A stretch of DNA of 50,114 bases. It comes from Lachnospiraceae bacterium (GTDB lineage: Bacteria > Bacillota > Clostridia > Lachnospirales > Lachnospiraceae). This document shows positions 48,897-50,114 of this stretch, piece after piece. The notes beneath the pieces are model-generated. The model saw only the letters and a program-made list of their open reading frames with translations, did not search any database and was not told the origin of the DNA. Numbering within the stretch: the stretch's first letter is position 1; each line of letters begins with the position of its first letter. A program made the translations under genes and the position numbers. The stretch covers positions 1 to 50,114 of the forward strand of contig JAEEIV010000045.1 of the NCBI GenBank assembly GCA_016281555.1, written 5' to 3'.

Positions 48897-49260
48897 TCTA
48901 TCGAAAAGGGAAATGGAAATCGCCGAATTAATCGCTTGGGGCGCCGCGAAGAAGGAAGTCGCCGACCGGTTGTCGATCTCTACAAGGACCGTCGAAAACC
49001 ATGTGCGGACGATCTTCGAAAAGTTGCGGATCCAGAAGGCGACCGAATTGTCTGCATGGTGGTTCTGCACCCGTTTTCACATTCCCTTCACCGAATCACC
49101 TTTGAAGAAACAAATCATCGGCGTGTTCCTTTTCGGTCTGGTCATTTCGACCTTCTTCACCGAAGATCAGCCGGTCCGGGTCTTCCGCACAAGGACAAGA
49201 ACGGAAGCGCGTGCCGGACGCCGTTCCAGACGGGACGAAGGCGACACGTTCGAACTTTAA
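48868..49260 (+). CDS. LuxR-type HTH regulator with a membrane segment
   Basis: The start is placed at ATG 48868, giving 130 residues. Residues about 10-65 are a GerE/LuxR HTH (LSKREMEIAELIAWGAAKKEVADRLSISTRTVENHVRTIFEKL). A hydrophobic segment (IIGVFLFGLVISTFF, about 85-100) and an Arg-rich tail follow. It has no receiver domain. It is one candidate for the protein that binds the GTATCA operators. Longer in-frame starts would overlap most of the preceding gene. Confidence 0.78.
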   Translation: MASPIVGGPDLSKREMEIAELIAWGAAKKEVADRLSISTRTVENHVRTIFEKLRIQKATELSAWWFCTRFHIPFTESPLKKQIIGVFLFGLVISTFFTEDQPVRVFRTRTRTEARAGRRSRRDEGDTFEL

Positions 49261-49275
49261 TTCAATAGCAACAAT

Positions 49276-49491
49276 ATGAAAAAGAAAATCATTGAATTCA
49301 TCGTCAAGATCTGGTTCGTCCTTTCCTTCACGGCCCTTTTCATCGGCCCGAACGACAACGGGACGCAAGCCGAATTCGATTCATGGTTCTGGTTGTACAT
49401 CTGCATCCTGATCAACTTCGCCGTCGTGTGCATCGTCGTCAACAAGGTGTTCCCGGAAGGCAAGATCGACCAGAAATCAAACGAAGCCTGA
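49276..49491 (+). CDS. Small two-pass membrane protein (71 aa)
   Basis: A 71-residue protein with hydrophobic segments at about 6-23 and 37-56 and a short charged tail. Early operon. Function unknown. Confidence 0.65.
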   Translation: MKKKIIEFIVKIWFVLSFTALFIGPNDNGTQAEFDSWFWLYICILINFAVVCIVVNKVFPEGKIDQKSNEA

Positions 49492-49498
49492 ACGCGCC

Positions 49499-49801
49499 AT
49501 GATCCAGATTCCACAAACCGAAATCGAATTTCGGAACGCCCTGATCGATGCGGCCGAAGTCGGCGCCCGGAAGGCATTGATCGACGTCGGCGTCATTTCG
49601 CCGATGATGAAACTGACCGATGCATATCGCATGTACGGGAAACACGACGTCGACAAGTGGATCCGGATGGGTCTGGTCCGCAAGGTCAAGGACGGCGACA
49701 AGAATCACGCGGTCAGGATCGACCGCATGGAAATCGCCGGCGTCGCCAAAATGGCACAACGTGAAGCATTCTTTCAAACTTATTCTAATACAACAAATTA
49801 G
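49499..49801 (+). CDS. Excisionase-like/HTH DNA-binding protein (100 aa)
   Basis: A 100-residue protein. The centre (MKLTDAYRMYGKHDVDKWIRMGLVRKVKDG) has the winged-helix pattern of MerR/Xis-like helix-turn-helix proteins, followed by HAVRIDRMEIAGVA as wing. It lies two bases before the SMC-like ATPase gene. It could be the excision factor or an early regulator. Confidence 0.65.
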   Translation: MIQIPQTEIEFRNALIDAAEVGARKALIDVGVISPMMKLTDAYRMYGKHDVDKWIRMGLVRKVKDGDKNHAVRIDRMEIAGVAKMAQREAFFQTYSNTTN

Positions 49802-49803
49802 CA

Positions 49804-50114
49804 ATGAAACACGTTATTCTTAAAACATTGCATCTGGTCAATTGGCGGAAATTCAACGACTTCACGGCGAATTTCGGCGAAGTGACAACCGTGTCCGGCG
49901 ACAACGAAGCCGGCAAGTCTTCCATGTTCGACGCCTTCCTTTGGTGTCTATTCGGCAAGGATCAGTTCGACCGCAAGGATCACGAAATCGCGCCCGTCGT
50001 CGATCACGAAGTGATGGACAAGGTGGATTGCGAAGTCACCGCGACCATCGAAGTCGACGGGATCGACATGGTGTTCCGCCGGATCCTTCATCCGCAATGG
50101 GTCCGCCATTCCGG
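49804..50114 (+). CDS. SMC/Rad50-like AAA ATPase, N-terminal part (continues at base 2)
   Basis: This is the 5' end of the 683-residue ATPase. ATG 49804 lies two bases after the preceding stop. Walker A GDNEAGKSS is at residues 32-40, after the family's typical LVNWRKFNDFTANFGEV lead-in. Bases 49974-50114 duplicate 1-141, so the gene continues in frame from window base 2 to 1882. Confidence 0.9.
   Translation, partial: MKHVILKTLHLVNWRKFNDFTANFGEVTTVSGDNEAGKSSMFDAFLWCLFGKDQFDRKDHEIAPVVDHEVMDKVDCEVTATIEVDGIDMVFRRILHPQWVRHS
49974..50114. repeat. Terminal direct repeat, right copy (circular overlap)
   Basis: Identical to 1-141. See the left copy. Confidence 0.95.

Noticed and set aside
1-50114. 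CRISPR array, insertion sequence or rRNA gene
   Set aside because: No regularly spaced repeat array, transposase or rRNA-like sequence was seen. All repeats found are listed as DGR, operator, attP-arm or intragenic repeats.

Overview
This window is a complete temperate tailed phage, most likely a siphovirus of a Bacteroidota host. Its last 141 bases (49974-50114) repeat its first 141 exactly. An exact overlap of that size is what an assembler leaves on a closed circle, so the real genome is a 49,973-bp circle, or a circularly permuted or terminally redundant molecule. One ATPase gene runs across the join. The host assignment rests on three things: Bacteroidota-type promoters (TTTG, about 20 bases, TAnnTTTG), A-rich leaders instead of Shine-Dalgarno sequences, and gene families I associate with Bacteroidota prophages. 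Coding is moderately GC-rich, so a genus such as Alistipes is possible but not shown.

Layout in the circular sense. Lysogeny module (45.3-49.8 kb): an attP carrying the 3' half of a CAT-anticodon tRNA gene, a tyrosine integrase, a leftward CI-like S24 repressor operon, and a rightward early operon of small regulators. Recombination and replication (49.8-12.2 kb): SMC/Rad50-like ATPase, RecT-like annealing protein, MBL hydrolase, DUF4373 and DnaC-like replication proteins, a DnaQ-like exonuclease, a DUF4406-DnaA(IV) fusion, a MazG-like enzyme, SSB and a RuvC-like nuclease. Packaging and head (12.2-27.3 kb): ParB-like protein, terminase, portal, MuF with a zincin tail, scaffold, decoration protein, capsid, connectors and major tail protein. 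A leftward block of eight small unknown genes (19.7-22.5 kb) interrupts it. Tail (27.4-41.3 kb): chaperone pair, tape measure, two paralogous Dit-like proteins, a 1682-residue tip protein, and a formylglycine-generating-enzyme-like variable protein. DGR (41.2-42.7 kb): template repeat and reverse transcriptase. Lysis (43.5-45.3 kb): holin, GH108 endolysin and a u-spanin.

The main discovery is a diversity-generating retroelement with two targets. One 113-bp template repeat (41417-41529) matches two 113-bp variable repeats with no indels. One is at the 3' end of the adjacent tail gene (41203-41315). The other lies inside a small gene in the recombination region (4409-4521), about 13 kb away around the circle. 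All 15 and 17 differences fall at template adenines. The phage therefore seems to diversify both a receptor-binding-type protein and an early-region protein that is not obviously structural.

Two further genome-wide signals stand out. The trinucleotide GAG/CTC is almost absent in every frame and on both strands: I find about 22 copies where well over a thousand are expected. A palindrome, GTATCA-N3-TGATAC, sits in front of four transcription-unit starts, each time just upstream of a -7-like box. It differs from the CI-type sites and looks like the operator of a phage-encoded middle/late regulator.
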